Of a stretch of DNA of 64,000 bases, positions 1 to 12,103 are shown one piece after another. The notes under the pieces were generated by a model. The model made no database searches and was not told the origin of the DNA. It saw only the letters and a program-made list of their open reading frames with translations. Both the position numbers and the translations under genes were made by a program. Numbering within the stretch: position 1 is the stretch's first letter; each line of letters opens with the position of its first letter. Source of the DNA: Sipunculus nudus (taxonomy: Eukaryota; Annelida; Sipuncula; Golfingiida; Sipunculidae); contig CM049317.1 in NCBI GenBank assembly GCA_026874595.1, positions 10,576,382-10,640,381 on the forward strand. Reading direction: 5' to 3'.

Positions 1-177
1 GTTTAAAGCAGGTTAACAATTTTAAAGTGCACATAAGGAGGGGAATAAAGAGACCTCGTAAAAGGAACCCTAACGTATGAAAAGTTTACACGTATCAACC
101 TTCTTTATAAGACAAACGATGTCCGGATCATACGTCCATTGGCTGATAAAATCTGAAATCCAAAGGAATTAATAAAT

Positions 178-179
<2 letters not shown>

Positions 180-222
<43 letters not shown>
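180..222. repeat. (AAT)n microsatellite
   Basis: An uninterrupted run of about 14 ATA/AAT triplets, seen directly. Confidence 0.97.
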
Positions 223-223
<1 letters not shown>

Positions 224-1865
224 ATAATTTTTTTCTGATGGTTACCTTCGTTTTAATTCGAAAAGAACAGAAGAGATAGTGTCACCGACAAGCCATGACC
301 CAATACAAACATTCATCGAGGAAACAAAGCAACCAGTCGTTACTACTTCCGTGCGAAAAGTTAGTGAAGCAGTTCCTCACCAGATGGCATTATTGTCAAG
401 ATAATTGACAAGCATTGATGTTGGTCAAAAGTTCGACCAGTGACCTTTAAGAATGAAAATCATTAATTCATTATCAAATTATAGTCACATAAATTTTCCA
501 TTTCATGCAGTTTTCTGCTAAATGCAATAAAACCCAAGAAATTTTTTTTTATTATTTAGTTTGAACTATTTAACATGGTCGAGATGATTAATTTTTAATC
601 CACATTTCTGCGTGTTATGGTCGATATATTGCGAGACGTATCTTTATATGTACATGTATTAAATTATGGTTAAAGTCGAAAGTGAACTCAGATTGTAATA
701 CTGATTTATTCTTGGTGAGTTTGACCATCTTAACACGATAAAGAACATTAAGCTTGTTTAGATTTGTAAATTAGGTTAAGATTTGTGTTTGTGGTATGCA
801 CACCAGATGGCGATGACAATCGTGCAGTGTGACTCACGATGTTGAAGATTAAAAAAATGTATAATTTTTACTTCTTTGCATTTTTTCTTATTTAACCCAC
901 TTTCAATTTTGTCAACATCCTTTCATTACAGACCATGTGCAGAACATGTGTGAGATATCTGGAAAATAGTTTTATGAATTCCATCGAAACCTTTACAGAT
1001 ATGTTTGCAGAGTACATATAGAGAGGTACACATGATTGACAAGAACGTACTCCGAGAACAGCGATCAGTCGAAAATCTATATGCGGAGAGAGATTTGTGA
1101 CATTTTTGGACCACCTCAAAATACTCAAATTATAATAGAAAGACGTATAAAATACACTTTCTTACACGTATATCCAAATGGGAACATAACACAAATGAAC
1201 AGGGCGGACTTGACCATTTAGGAGGCTTGAGAATTTGTTTCCGGTGGTCTGCATGTATAAAAAATTGATGCGTGGTGATGGGCCGATGGAATTTGCCTTT
1301 TCTATCTAATTTCCATGCATTGCCTGTATTCACACCTTTTTTACACGGCCATTGAAAACAGGTTGTTTATTGGTTAAACATAGTAAATATACATCCCTCA
1401 CCATATAAAACGTGCCAGTAGTTTGCGCATATGAAATATATAAAGAAGGGTAATAAAGTAACGGCATGTAATGAAATAATTGTTCTAATTTCGCATCATT
1501 CTAACAGTATCACTGTGTCAATGGACTTTATTGCCCAACACTTTGAGTACAGTTTAACAATCAGCCACTCCGTAACCATGGAGACACGTGTGTTAGGATT
1601 GACAGTTCTATATGTGGATATAAAACCCAGATTTCTCCATACCCGTCTCTGAGTATCTTCCGCTCGTCAATATGACGAATGCCTGTAATCAACGCGGGCA
1701 GCCGGGCGTGAGTTTTAACGACCGAACTCCAAGATGTATCTCTATAACCCCTGCAACCCCCTCACGACCATAAGCAATCAGACTGAGCAGTTACATTCAA
1801 AAGTTCAGCTACACGTTTCCGATGGATCATTGTATGTAGGTTTTTGTATAAAAAAAGCTCGCTGG

Positions 1866-1947
1866 TGGGACAAGAGTGCGAAATGATTTTGCCCTGGAGG
1901 TTATTGTGGGACAAGAGAGCGAAATGATAATGCCATTGAGTTTGTTT
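1866..1947. repeat. 41-bp tandem duplication
   Basis: Two adjacent copies share TGGGACAAGAG, GCGAAATGAT and TGCC words at a 41-bp offset. They differ at several positions, so the duplication is not recent. No function is apparent. Confidence 0.7.
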
Positions 1948-2685
1948 CTATTCAGAACAAACCTAGCTCTTCCAGTTTGGGATTTTGGGATGGCTTGGAC
2001 TTCTTATCTCAAATGTCAAACTTGAAATAAAAAAAATGTCATAATTCAAGAATAGCCTCACCAAATGCTACTCATTTAATAAAATAAAACACCCTTATAA
2101 CAAAACATCCATGTGCATGCATTAGTCATGTGGCAATTCTAATCCGACATTTATAAACAGTCTCCATCCACTCTCTCCACCATATTGTGTAACTACAACA
2201 TAGGCGTATTTAGAAGCCCTAGTACATTATGGAAAATTTATTTCTTTACTCACAATCCAGAAACTGAAAAGTCCCACTCCCATTAGTAGGATTCGGTGCA
2301 GAGTGATTCGGCGTGAAGCGTTCGACCTTCCTCGGCGCATCCTCGTGTATCCTCGGCGAACATCGTATTTTTACGGTCGGATGTATAAAGCACTCAAGAA
2401 TGTGCACCTTAAGTGATGCATTTACCTCGACGGATATCCTCCGATGAAACATTGTGGTACATTGAAGGTTATCGGGTTTGTTTTAACTCAAATGAATACA
2501 AATTAAATTTTCTTATATATACAATAATCTGAAGGGTAAATTTGTATTCCAAATCATAAATCCAAAGTTTAAATAAAATTAGTTCCATTTAAATAAAAAA
2601 ATAGAAATTGTGCCGTTCATCAGACAAATGATCGGTACACTATTTTATACTTGGCTCGGTCACAATGCATAATCACTTCGGGCAA

Positions 2686-2738
2686 CCACACACACACACA
2701 CACACACAATGTTTGCATATTTATGTGCGCGCGCGCGC

Positions 2739-2796
<58 letters not shown>
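2686..2796. repeat. Compound (CA)n-(GC)n-(GT)n-(GA)n microsatellite
   Basis: (CA)n at 2686-2708, (GC)n at 2727-2738, (GT)n at 2739-2757 and (GA)n at 2758-2796, all seen directly. The alternating purine-pyrimidine part (2727-2757) is the kind of sequence known to adopt Z-DNA. Open frames reading through it give Arg-Glu and His-Thr runs and are artefacts of the repeat. Confidence 0.97.
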
Positions 2797-2801
<5 letters not shown>

Positions 2802-2829
2802 AGAGACTGCCATGCTCGATGCGAGAGCG

Positions 2830-2990
2830 GAGGTAGTGGCAACTGTAATTTGGTGATCGAGTCGACTGGATTACCGTTTGATCTGCCCCGGCCTTCGTTT
2901 ATTAGCACTGCGTGTCCTTCGGTGGTTATTGATTTATTATACTCCACTGCTTTTATAAATGATTGATCTCGCCGAGCGGATACCAGGTAA
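2830..2990. promoter_or_regulatory. Candidate enhancer block with PBX/HOX-like sites
   Basis: A block of more balanced composition than its flanks. It contains TGATTTAT (2930-2937), TTTTATAAAT (2951-2960) and TGATTGAT (2960-2967) within 40 bp. TGATTTAT and TGATTGAT match known PBX-HOX composite sites, and TTTTATAAA resembles posterior HOX/CDX sites. The words are seen; regulatory function is inference. AT-rich DNA produces such words by chance, so confidence is low. Confidence 0.3.
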
Positions 2991-3245
2991 AACAACATAA
3001 GGTTAAGCGTGATATTGCTACAAATAGGCCATCAATGACTGCAGTGTGAGCACGTTTTGGTTAGGAGCCCCGGAGTCACCCTATGGATTGAATTGATTGT
3101 TCTTTTGGTAATTATATCGCCCCAGCATAAGCTGTTTCGATCTCTGGTCAAACAGAGCCTCTACGAGTAAAGAGTTAAGTAAGTAGACTTACAGATGAAT
3201 AATGATAATAAAAATAATAATAACAACAACAATAACTAGAAAACA

Positions 3246-3550
3246 CCTCCGCCATATGCATTTTTGTGGGATGCTCCAAACATCGTGTTTGCATCCACTT
3301 ATTCGGCCCATACTCCTAAGTGCATTCGTGACTTTACATTTGTGAATATTCCTTCATGACGTCCCTTAATCCGGATCATGCTTCTGATCCACAACAATAT
3401 CTAATCAATTCTTCATTAAACCACCCCGAAATGCCCTGAATATTTCATGGGTTTCCGTTCGTGACTACGTGAATTTTTTTATGAACAAACACACACAAAC
3501 ACACAAACCTTCACACAGACAGGGATGAATGTATACCTAACTTGCGGAGG
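3246..3550 (+). mobile_element. MITE-like repeat, family 1, copy A
   Basis: A ~305-bp repeat with imperfect inverted ends (CCTCCGCC at left, TTGCGGAGG at right). Its interior words (CACTTATTCGGCCC, TTTGTGAATATTCC, TGAATATTTCATG, AACAAACACACAC, GGGATGAA) recur in four other places in this window. There is no coding capacity. It is a non-autonomous DNA element by structure. Ends of the CCTCCGCC type are common in mollusc genomes as I remember them. Confidence 0.8.
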
Positions 3551-4059
3551 CAACAAGAAAGGTTGATTGGTGGAACAGTTCTGACTGTCCCCCACTTATC
3601 ATGGAAATAGCTACAGGAAAGGTTTTAATACCGGTTGGAAATTCGAGAGACTCTTTAAGAGAAAATGGTGAATGAAATATCAATAACAAAGATCATCTAT
3701 ATTAGAATTTGACCTAGGCTTTCATGAGATCCATGACTGGTCAGTCAATGGTGACTGTCCTTCTAATTCTTCGTATGATACGAAAATGGCGTTAGTATGA
3801 TCAAGGAGTTTATAAACTCCTTTGTATGGTGACTGTTGCTCTTCTTCATATCACGTTATAACACTAACATCATTTGAGCAAAATCGCACCTGTGACCTCG
3901 AAAAACATATCAAAGTCATTCATATTCGAACTTACCCTATCCTCAGAAGGTGCATCAATAACAACTAGGATGAGGTTGATTTTGCAACGCAAAAACATAT
4001 AAATATCAGCCCCTCCCTATGGGCCTCCCATCCCCAAATTTAAGGGTAAAAACTATTTT

Positions 4060-4360
4060 TCAAGTTGAGGGTCAAGGTCACCGGTTTCAGAATACTTCCG
4101 AGATTTCCCGGCCTCAATTCACATATGAAATTTGGTGAAAATATATTGAATAAATTCTATTCCAGCTGATTTGACCTTGAAGTTATATAGATCAAGGTCA
4201 CCGGTTTCAAACTCGTCACTGAGAAACAACTATCGTTTAAAATTTGAGAAAAATATGTGCGATTTTTTTAAAAGTTGTTAGGTTTACCAAAATAATTATT
4301 TCGGCCTATTTGATCTTTTTGATGAAGGTCAAGGTAACCGGTTTTCGAACTCGTACCAGA
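4060..4360 (+). repeat. Degenerate ~125-bp tandem repeat with TCAAGGTCA words
   Basis: The word TCAAGGTCACCGGTTTC occurs near 4069 and 4193, and a variant GTCAAGGTAACCGGTTTTC near 4325, each followed by related sequence (CAAACTCG or CGAACTCG). The spacing is about 124 and 132 bp. TCAAGGTCA matches the extended half-site bound by ERR/FTZ-F1 type nuclear receptors, but here it is probably just part of the repeat. Confidence 0.65.
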
Positions 4361-6408
4361 TATTTGTAGAAACATTTTAAATTTCAAAAGTTGTTCAAAA
4401 GTTATCGCGTTTACGACGCCGACTTCGACGGCAGACCAACCACGATATATACTACTACTACTACTACTACTGATACAACTACTTATAATAAAAATAACAA
4501 GAACTGCATGACATATCAGCACATAATAACATGAAGTAATATGGTATACATTTTGGATTTTACAATATTATGTAAAATAACATAATATTATATGATTATA
4601 AAAAAATATGGCAATTAATGTATTTTATGAAAAAATAATATTAAAGTGTTAAAAATCTAAATTTACGAGCTTATTATCTGTCGTTTGATTGTTTAGCTTT
4701 AATACCTCTTCTGTTATTTAACATTTCAATTTTTATTTCTCTCGCAATTTGTAATCTATTGGAGATAATAATCTAAAGTTTTTCATTTCAACCATTTCTG
4801 GACTAGCACAATTCGTTGTCTCAAACATATACTATTTTCACACATTTCCTTTTAAAAGATTGCCTTTATCCTTTACCCTAATTCCCCAAAACACCGTCAA
4901 ACATGCTATACTAAGTATTCCCAAAATAGACTTGTAACACGGAATTCGACTTTAATTGATGGATTACTTGTCACAAAACCACTGCGGTTTACAAAACAAC
5001 TGCGGTAGGCCTGATTCCGCCTTGGCACCAACACGCAAAATATGGCAGACGATCAGAAATGTCTATCACCAGTCGACATGTTACTTGCGTACGTTCTCGT
5101 CTCACGTGATTTATCCCGTAGAATAAATACAGAAGCAGACCGTTGGGGGGACAATCACGGAAACATCCTCTGCTGCCGTCTGACATACGTGCATTATGAT
5201 TATTTACTTTACTCTCGATCGGTTCCGTGGGAGGAAATGAATGTCAAATTCTTTGACAGCTGACATCACGGGAAACCTGAGAGTTGTAAACTAGACTGGT
5301 CCCCCTCTTCATTTTACCGTACACGTATTTTGGTGACAGCAAAAATACTATATATTTTCTAACAACGTATCTCACGAGATTCTTTTAAGATTTGAAATCT
5401 AAACAGGTCCTCTTCTCCTTATTTCACTTAATTTCTTTTCTGTCCATAAATTTATATAATCCTGTCAGCAAAAGACTGTCAAATATGTTACCATTGATTA
5501 AAATCGTGCTGACTCGTGGGCCTGCTTCAGACTTAAGACAGGCCAAGAATTAAGGACAGGAAAGCTAATCAATTTTGTAAGATAATAACAATATTTAAAG
5601 AAGAACGTTCCCTGCCTCTCTCTCTCTATATATACGACTACCTTTTGTTTACATAAAAATCTACATGTGATTGAACGTGTGTGAGGAAAGACCATAGATC
5701 AAGTTTATTCGTTTTTCACTGAGGTACGGGATATTCTCGCTGCCACGTTGAGCACTATGAACATTTATCGTTAACTAAAAATGTGCTGTAGTTATCTTTG
5801 ATGAGAGGTGTCGTGACAGGATCTAACACACACCCGTCAAGGAACGACAAAATACCTGAACATGCCCTATTTATATTATTCATATACTGGATTTCCGACT
5901 GCATGAAATCAATAATATACTATATATGTGAAAAAGTCGTGTGTAAATATTTAGTAAGCGCATTGATACTTTTATAGTTTTTGCCAGTTACATGTACACA
6001 CGTTGCAAAATGAAAGTATACCCAGATTTCACATGATTATTTCATTGCTTTGTGGTGATAGATCTTGTTTATTGGTATATATGACCTTAGTTTGAAAAGA
6101 TGTATTTTTTTTCACCTGCAGCGTTAAATGAAAAATAAATTTGCAGTCGGGAGTCACAGGACATATTGCTATCACTTATGTTTGCTTAGATTTTCCTAAA
6201 TGCATTATTTAGGTCATTTGAAGCCCTGTGAGTGACCCAGGGAAGTACCTCTGACCATGAGGAAAGCTTACTTCCTTCTTTATATAAGAAATGGGAATAG
6301 AACATTTCTGAATCATTACACTGAAGGAGACTGGTTATGCATTTAAAAACTTGAATAGTAACAAAGAAGTATAGTATTAACAAGCAATCTACATTCTAAG
6401 GAATGAAA
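4361..6408. other. Non-coding stretch
   Basis: No gene seen. It contains a short (ACT)n run at about 4450-4473 and a CT/TA run at about 5612-5632. The rest is AT-rich and unremarkable. Confidence 0.65.
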
Positions 6409-6786
6409 GCCTCCACTATGAGGGGGGGGGGGCCCAATTGTGGGATGCTCCCAAAAGCTTGATAGCAATAACTTATTTTGCCCTTATTCCCAGATTCATT
6501 CGTGCGTAAATGATTTCGCAGATGTGCATATTCCTCGATGACTTTTCTGAATCCGTGTCATATGCCGGATCATCACCAAAATATAATCGATTCTTCAATG
6601 TTCCCGAAATGTCCTGAAAATTTCATGAGATTCCGTACATGACTGCGCGAGTTCTGTTGTGAACAAACAAACACACAGAAACACACACATACAGAAACAC
6701 ACACACAGAGAAACACACACACAGAGACAGACAGACAGACACACACACACACACACACGCGGGGATGAACACACGCCCTCCGGATT
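6409..6786 (+). mobile_element. MITE-like repeat, family 1, copy B
   Basis: The same family as 3246-3550: GTGGGATGCTCC, a CTTATT-CGG related block, CCGGATCAT, TCCTGAAAATTTCATGAGAT, GTGAACAAACA and GGGGATGAA occur in the same order. Its (CA)n tail is expanded (6667-6758). The ends are degenerate (GCCTCCAC at left, CCCTCCGG at right). Open frames through the CA tract are artefacts. Confidence 0.8.
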
Positions 6787-8057
6787 GAGACAATAGAGAC
6801 ATTAACACAGGTTATTTATAGATATGCCCCGAGCCATTAAGTGATTAGAAGGTATAGTAACTGTTTCTTCCTGGCTGTTTTTTTTTCGGATGTAAATTCA
6901 TTTCTTTGTATACGTATAACCTCTATCTCGCAGCTTTACTTTTTCCTCGGACAGAAAGCTAAAGTCAATCAATCAAACTTGAAACATGCTTGAGCGTTGA
7001 ATTTATTCATTTAACTAAAAAAATGAGTTTCAGTTTGTATAGTTAGTGGTCATTAAGCAGTCTCCAAATCTGGAAATTTGCCTGAATATGGCTATTAAAT
7101 ATTACTTGTAACATATCTTGGGGGCTGTTGTTCTTGTTCAGGATAAGCTTGTTGGACATGCAGATGAAGTTAAAGAATTCATAGACTTAAATAAAGTCGA
7201 TACTCCTGGACCATTTTCTTAACATCATGGTGAATATATTAGTTCGTTGATTGCTTGCATGTTCATCAAAAGAAAAAAAATCAGTGCAGGAATAAATTAT
7301 TTTACTCTTAACTTGTCTCTTGGAGGATGCCTCTCGTATGCCTCTTGGAGAACTTCTCTAATATAAATCCCGTTTATACGCTCTAGACATTAAGCCGGAT
7401 TATAGGATTATTGCGTCATTATCCGGTCTCTCAAGTATAGGTTATCCTTATTGAACCACAAGTAAAGCATGGAGAATGTCATAATCGTTTTCTTCGACCA
7501 GTGGTCAGTGCTTTGCTGTTCGATACACAAATGAACAGAATGTGTGTTTGTGTGTGTGTTTGTATAACCGTACTTAAGAGGACACGATATTGACTACACA
7601 CCAAACGCGCGAAGACTTTTTCTTCTTGTGAGGACTTGCACATGGGTCCTCGCAAACAAAAAGCTGTTAAAACATTTTTAAAGCATTTAAAAAGCCGGGA
7701 AAACTATGCTGGGGAAGTTTCTTGCAAGTCCTCAGAAAGAACGTTTTGCTTGAAATTTGTTTTGTGTGTATGTGACAGCGCCATCTATTGAGAGCTTTGC
7801 AATCTCCCCATCCACTGCAAATATGTGTAAATTTATGTTTATCGTTTGTATTTTTTTTGCCTTGCACTTGTTGTATCGAGAGGGCATGTTACATCATTAT
7901 ATTATTCATTGATTGATTTCTAATCGTACTGCTTGTGTCTTGTTTCATTTTGGTGAAGATTATGAATTTACATAGAATCACAACATTTATCCAAACATAT
8001 TATGTCTTCGCATACTTTATGTACTTTTACTTGTACCGTGATGTCTTATACAATGTT

Positions 8058-8058
<1 letters not shown>
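6787..8058. other. Non-coding stretch
   Basis: No gene seen. Words related to AGTCCTCGCAAG recur at 7628-7640, 7723-7736 and again near 8232, 8276 and 8459, which suggests remnants of an old repeat. AGCGCCATCTATTG at 7777-7790 is a CTCF-like word on the minus strand. Confidence 0.6.

Positions 8059-8144
<86 letters not shown>
8059..8144. repeat. Compound (TA)n-(GA)n microsatellite
   Basis: (TA)n at 8060-8091 followed directly by (GA)n at 8092-8144. Seen directly. Confidence 0.97.
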
Positions 8145-8149
<5 letters not shown>

Positions 8150-10266
8150 GCATGTATTTAAGCCTGATTGGCTACTTTTGTAATCCTGTTATAAATAAAT
8201 ATGTTTAACACAAGCGTGTTTGATATGCTGATTTGCAGGTCCTCTCTATGACACGAAGATATGACATAAACTGAAAGTCCTCGCAAGTTGTCCTCCCACC
8301 TTATGCGCTGAGTCAACACATCGTTCTCCTGTCTTACCAGGCTTTCTCTTTAAAAAAATGTGCGAGGAAACATGCGTATCCTAACTGTTTAGGATCTCAA
8401 GGGCTCTTCTTGCTAAATCTAGAAGAACTGTTCGTCCTCGGAAGTATAGTGTGAAAGCAAGGTCCTCACTTGTACGCATATACGCGTGGGTGTGTGTGTA
8501 TCCTGACCACCAAAATCTTCTCCCGGCATTTGGTAAAACACGCATGCTTTATCATCCTGCACACACGAACATTTACCGTATTCTGGTGGAATAAATAAAG
8601 TTAGTCAGATAAAACTAGGGACCAAGAAGTTTTTCACTCTCTGCAATAAATAATACTGTGCCTAATGTGGGTTATAAAATGAAAATAAAGAGTGCAACAT
8701 CCGTAGCATATGATAGTCATCAATATGCCTGTAAAAGTTGGTACTGAGAGCTGCTGCCATTAGTGAGATATCTTCCGATATGCCCGGGAAAATGCCATTT
8801 TTCTGCATGGGAAAAAGTAGATTAACATAGGTGGCGCCACAATACAAACGTTAGATGAAGGACGCAAGTTCCAAGAGCGTAAGGGCCTCATTTGCTTTCA
8901 CTTTCGTCATGAGAAGAGACTCCGTATTTGGATGTACCCTCAGATAAAAAGTTATTTTTTAAATAGTGTATGTATCGAGGGGTCTATGGTTGTTAATTTA
9001 CATGAACGGTTTCTCCGTAAGTGTCCTTAAATTAATATATTAGAGTGCCCTCTTAATTTTAGAACCATGGATCTTCCCTCTGTTCTAGATGGTCTTTTAT
9101 TGACCCGAGCCCTATAAAGCTGTCTTACTGTTGATTAAACACACGACTAAATGGGCTGCGGATTATTGTACTTGACAATCTAGTACAGAAAAGGTAAATC
9201 AAGCTGATTGGCCGAGCACTTCCAAAACAAGAACTGGCACAATCGGAAATCGAATTTAATGTACTATGACGGAGAATCCGGGAACCAGGGCACTTGATAG
9301 TTCTGATTTGATCACACTGCGGTTCTCTCTGTTCAATGTTGAATGCTGTAACTGCCAGCCAACCTGTTCGGGAAATATTCCGTAAAACCTGCTGGTCGTT
9401 ATAGCATAGGGTGTTTATGTTGATTTAAAAGTATTGATATGACCCTGTTTTATAGGACAGGCCTGTTATATCACCATGGTTCATTTATTCATAGCAAGTT
9501 AAGTGTGGTTAAGCAACACCAAAATAATGATAATAATAATTGTTCGACGTAATCGCGAATAAGCAATACGTCCTCGGAGCTATTGTTGGTCATTGGTGCT
9601 CTTGCGTTAAACCTTAAAAAGAAATGCTCTTCGGAATTAAGAATACCAACATATCTTTCATAATGAGTTTTATATGAAGTCGATTTAACTTTGTGGTTTA
9701 TTGTCGCACATACTAACTTGCATCCGTCCTATCAGAAGTTTGTCTAGACTTTTAAATTTAAAAGCAAAATTTCGCTCGGACGCTCCCTATATTTGACTCA
9801 CAATTCTGTAGAACAGTATATATTAGGCGTGGCCTAATGTAATAATCTGTGCAACCTTCAATATAAAAAAAAGTGGACAGGCAGGTAATGGAAAATATAG
9901 CTCACAGTATCATGTTATATTCTTTATACATGTGATTGGTTTAAAACATGAACGTTGAATAGTTACACAGCAAGAAGAAATGTGAAAAAGTACAACTGCA
10001 TGTAGTCCCGATGTATTGCCATTGCGCGACCTCGCTCCCTGACATATGCAAGGCGGGCTTTCCATGGATACTAGATATAAGTGCAAGAAATTTATTACTC
10101 TACTAAATTCTAATCATTGCATACAGTATCGTGCTTTTTTATTTTGTGGAACTCTGAATTGTTATTTCGGGCTGTACTCTATTTGAATGAGTTTTTGTTG
10201 CTTTCTTCTTAAATGCAATGGAAATTTTTAAATTGACACAGTGTTACCGCCGTGTCATCACAAAGT
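8145..10266. other. Non-coding stretch
   Basis: No gene or strong repeat recognised. AT-rich, with no open frame carrying a recognisable domain. Confidence 0.6.
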
Positions 10267-10560
10267 CTAAAACAGAAACTTATTTAACTTAAAAATTAGA
10301 TAAGTCAGCATTAAAACGGAACCGTTTAACCAAAAATCATTAAATGGCGAAAAGAGAATTAAATGATTATTATTCACCATGGTGATTATGAACCAATGAA
10401 GACAAACCCAGCACCCACAGATGCAGTGGTATAGATGGAAATGGAAAGAAAAAAGTAAGGAAGTGTGAACTCTAGCCAAGTAGTCCCGTACCGAAATAGA
10501 ATTATGTATATATGCTTAACTAAGTAAGCATTTAAAAAATGGAGGCGGTTACCAAAGACC
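10267..10560 (+). repeat. Interrupted SINE-tail-like fragment
   Basis: ATTAGATAAGTCAGCATTAA (10297-10316) and AATGGAGGCGGTTACC (10537-10552) are contiguous in the 3' part of the SINE copies at 48.1-48.8 kb. Here about 215 bp separates them, flanked by near-duplicates of AGCATTWAAA. This suggests an insertion into an older SINE tail. The inserted piece is not recognised. Confidence 0.5.
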
Positions 10561-11359
10561 AAATCATTGCTCATAGGGGGTATGACTGCAGTCAGTCTTA
10601 CTGTAAAACTTTAATATTAAAGAATATTAAAACAAGCTGTATCGAGATGACGGGAGAAATGTTCATATGATGTATATGAGATTATATATATATATATCAT
10701 ACGTAAAAGAATGTTATCAGGCAATTTGAGATATATTCTCATAAATATCTTATATTAATATTCTAATTAATTTCTTATATTGAATATTTAATTTTTTTAT
10801 TTAATCATTTAATTTCTTATATTAAATGTCATTTCTGAATAAAGCAACGACGGTTTATCATTATGGATGTCGACCATTTTTAAGTACATCAATTTGGATT
10901 TACACCAATCAAAAGTTAAGTGTATGCTTCTCTAATTATTCCTGTGATTGTTCGGTTAAATCCATATAAACGTTTCACTCTGAAGAACACATTATGTTAA
11001 TCATAAAGGGTTATATAAATATGTCAATGTAAAAATGACTCGAACTCCCTTTAAATAGGAAACCAAAGACAGAAAAGGGATATGATAAAATACGAATTCT
11101 CCAATACACAGCGCAATGAAAAAAAAAACAAATGCATATTTAATTTGATGTGCTAAAATACTTTAATTTCTTTTGAAATATATAATAAAATGGTGACATA
11201 AATGAGAAATAAAAGTTTATAAAACGCTCTTTAATGAGGATAAACAGCACTCAAGTATTTTCATGTATCATACCTTCAAAGACCTTAACGTGGGCCGTGT
11301 AATCAGAATCACATTTTAATTTCAAATTGCGTCAATGTCTATAGGCTGTACTCTGTGTG
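10561..11359. other. AT-rich stretch downstream of the minus-strand gene
   Basis: No gene seen. On the minus strand it contains ATTAAA words at about 11315-11320 and 11230-11235, roughly 40 and 125 nt beyond the stop codon at 11360. These could serve as poly(A) signals for that gene. Confidence 0.5.
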
Positions 11360-12103
11360 CTATTTGATATCGTTTTGTACTCGATCTAGAAACTTTTTTA
11401 CCTCTCTGTGTTGCATCTGAGCGTCTTCTATCAACAATTTTACCACAATGTCGATGTTTTTAACGCCATCAGGAGGCAAAGCGTTCGATCGCAAATCTAG
11501 ACTATTGGCTGATCCGTTTGACGATTGTGACGTTCTGGAACATTCTGTCCCCCTGCCAATAGGATCACTCATTGTCCCATGTCTGTTTGAATATCGGCTT
11601 TTATTTCTATCTTTTGTCCCAGGAACAGAAGAAATGTTTGAACGAGCTATGATGCGATCAACGCAGTCTTCAATATGTTTTAGTTTTCCCAACAATGGAG
11701 CTAATTCATTGGCCATTTCCGCTTTATGCGTCACGACATGCGCAAACGCTTTTTTCAATGACGTCATGGTTACGTCATCATCAGTTTCAGCCATGACGTC
11801 AAATATACAATTCCATCGTTTATCGGTCGTAAGTTTTTCATACACGTCTTTCAATTCTTTGACAACATTGTCTTCCTCTTTTCTAACCGCGGATAAAAGA
11901 TTTTTCCTTTCTTTTTCTTTATTATCTCTGATTACCCTACTTTCTTTAACAGAAGCGTTCACTATCGCCCTTCTCTTGTCGGCCATCACTTCATTAAATT
12001 TCCGTACGGCGTCCGAATTTACGTTCGATCTTATAACTGAGTTATCCGTGTCAGGGTTAGGTCCAAGGATATCCATTTCCAATAGTTCTGATGTGTCATC
12101 CAT
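11360..12103 (-). CDS. Unrecognised 247-aa coiled-coil protein
   Basis: An intact, intron-free frame of 247 codons. The start is supported: an in-frame TGA lies 9 nt upstream of the ATG, and the context has A at -3 and G at +4. The protein is acidic at the N terminus (MDDTSELLEMD), then highly charged and helical (residues about 35-90, rich in Lys, Glu and Arg, likely coiled coil). A Ser/Asn-rich, low-complexity section follows (about 150-210) and then a second amphipathic helix to the C terminus. I see no signal peptide, membrane segment or catalytic motif. I do not recognise the family. Its length far exceeds any other non-transposon frame in the window, its composition is protein-like, and a candidate poly(A) signal follows. 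It could be a single-exon gene, a retrocopy, or one large exon. The antisense frame over the same bases is a shadow. Confidence 0.55.
   Translation of the reverse strand: MDDTSELLEMDILGPNPDTDNSVIRSNVNSDAVRKFNEVMADKRRAIVNASVKESRVIRDNKEKERKNLLSAVRKEEDNVVKELKDVYEKLTTDKRWNCIFDVMAETDDDVTMTSLKKAFAHVVTHKAEMANELAPLLGKLKHIEDCVDRIIARSNISSVPGTKDRNKSRYSNRHGTMSDPIGRGTECSRTSQSSNGSANSLDLRSNALPPDGVKNIDIVVKLLIEDAQMQHREVKKFLDRVQNDIK

Larger units (their letters stand above)
1..2640. other. Non-coding, AT-rich stretch
   Basis: I see no convincing gene. The stretch is AT-rich and holds one (AAT)n run, a 41-bp tandem duplication at about 1866-1947 (units begin TGGGACAAGAG) and two CACCAGATGGC words at 378-388 and 801-811. 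The short open frames here have no recognisable domain and are no longer than expected by chance. Confidence 0.7.
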
